This document shows positions 63,943 through 64,000 of a DNA stretch of 64,000 nucleotides, piece after piece. A model generated the notes under the pieces. It had not been told where the DNA came from. It was given only the letters and a program-made list of their open reading frames with translations, and searched no databases. Origin of the DNA: Clostridia bacterium (GTDB taxonomy: Bacteria > Bacillota > Clostridia > TANB77 > CAG-508); contig JAFRCC010000007.1 of the NCBI GenBank assembly GCA_017404545.1, positions 36,571-100,570 of the forward strand. Reading direction: 5' to 3'. A program made the translations under genes and the position numbers. Within the stretch, counting starts at the first letter, position 1. Each line of letters opens with the position of its first letter.

Positions 63943-64000
63943 TGGCGACTCGGAACGGGCTCGAACCGTCGACCTCTAGCGTGACAGGCTAGCGTTCTAA
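63943..64000 (-). tRNA. tRNA-Asp (anticodon GTC), 5' part outside the window
   Basis: The visible 3' part has the anticodon loop CTGTCAC on CTAGC/GCTAG, a T-arm with TTCGAGC, the acceptor strand CCGAGTC, discriminator G and CCA. GTC and discriminator G fit aspartate. Confidence 0.9.

Overview
The window is a chromosomal stretch of a very AT-rich low-GC Gram-positive bacterium, most likely an uncultured gut-type Clostridia. The evidence is the str operon (rpsL-rpsG-fusA-tuf), the rimP-nusA-ylxR-infB-rbfA-nrnA-truB block, MutS2, a ClpE-like ATPase, HU, an SOS-controlled YneA-like protein, a BofC-like protein, a SpoVB/MurJ-type flippase and pyruvate formate-lyase with its activase. Genes lie on both strands with clean TTGACA/TATAAT-type promoters and many U-tailed hairpins. 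I assign the taxon from gene content and style only.

Layout. 1-12,400: end of a Lon-family protease, then a long minus-strand translation/RNA block (rimO, rng, pth, truB, nrnA, rbfA, infB, ylxR, nusA, rimP) and trmL. 12,488-19,905: mutS2 (+), then the str operon (-). 19,931-33,524: an accessory-looking block of very large predicted-cytosolic coiled-coil proteins (616, 1175, 1269 and 704 aa); three are each preceded by a tiny 50-59 aa helical protein, and one carries a C-terminal HD phosphohydrolase domain. 33,548-48,146: topB with two membrane or zinc-ribbon neighbours, clpE-like, pgsA, BofC-like, a spermidine-synthase-like membrane protein, comEC, a secreted SH3/NlpC-P60 hydrolase, hup and a SpoVB/MurJ flippase. 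48,511-56,550: an orphan VirD4-like coupling ATPase facing a replication-relaxation-type protein, an S1 protein, and rluB-rluD-lspA with a membrane protein. 56,648-64,000: pflA, rpsF-ssb-rpsR, mscL with a zinc-ribbon tail, pflB, a probable antibiotic-efflux MFS gene behind an attenuator leader, a LexA-boxed yneA-like gene, tRNA-Phe and a partial tRNA-Asp.

The most striking observation concerns the codon CGG. Reading every supported gene by eye, I find CGG in frame only three times. All three sit at a point where a conserved protein (TruB, ComEC, SpoVB/MurJ) can be read through only by a +1 shift. In each case the zero frame reaches a stop within a few codons, and the +1 frame continues the family sequence, beginning with a GGN codon at a position expected to be glycine. 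This looks like an unassigned or starved CGG codon used, or tolerated, as a +1 frameshift site. Three independent C insertions in front of glycine codons, or a systematic sequencing artefact, must be excluded. A fourth gene (spermidine-synthase-like) has an in-frame TAA followed by 30 family-like codons and does not fit the CGG pattern.

Other items: two short elements sharing ends (11,707-11,780 and 48,240-48,433), one enclosing a structured GC-richer core; a REP-like 22-bp palindrome between rbfA and infB; an 18/11-residue amphipathic repeat protein; and a str-operon promoter that fires directly into a terminator-like hairpin.
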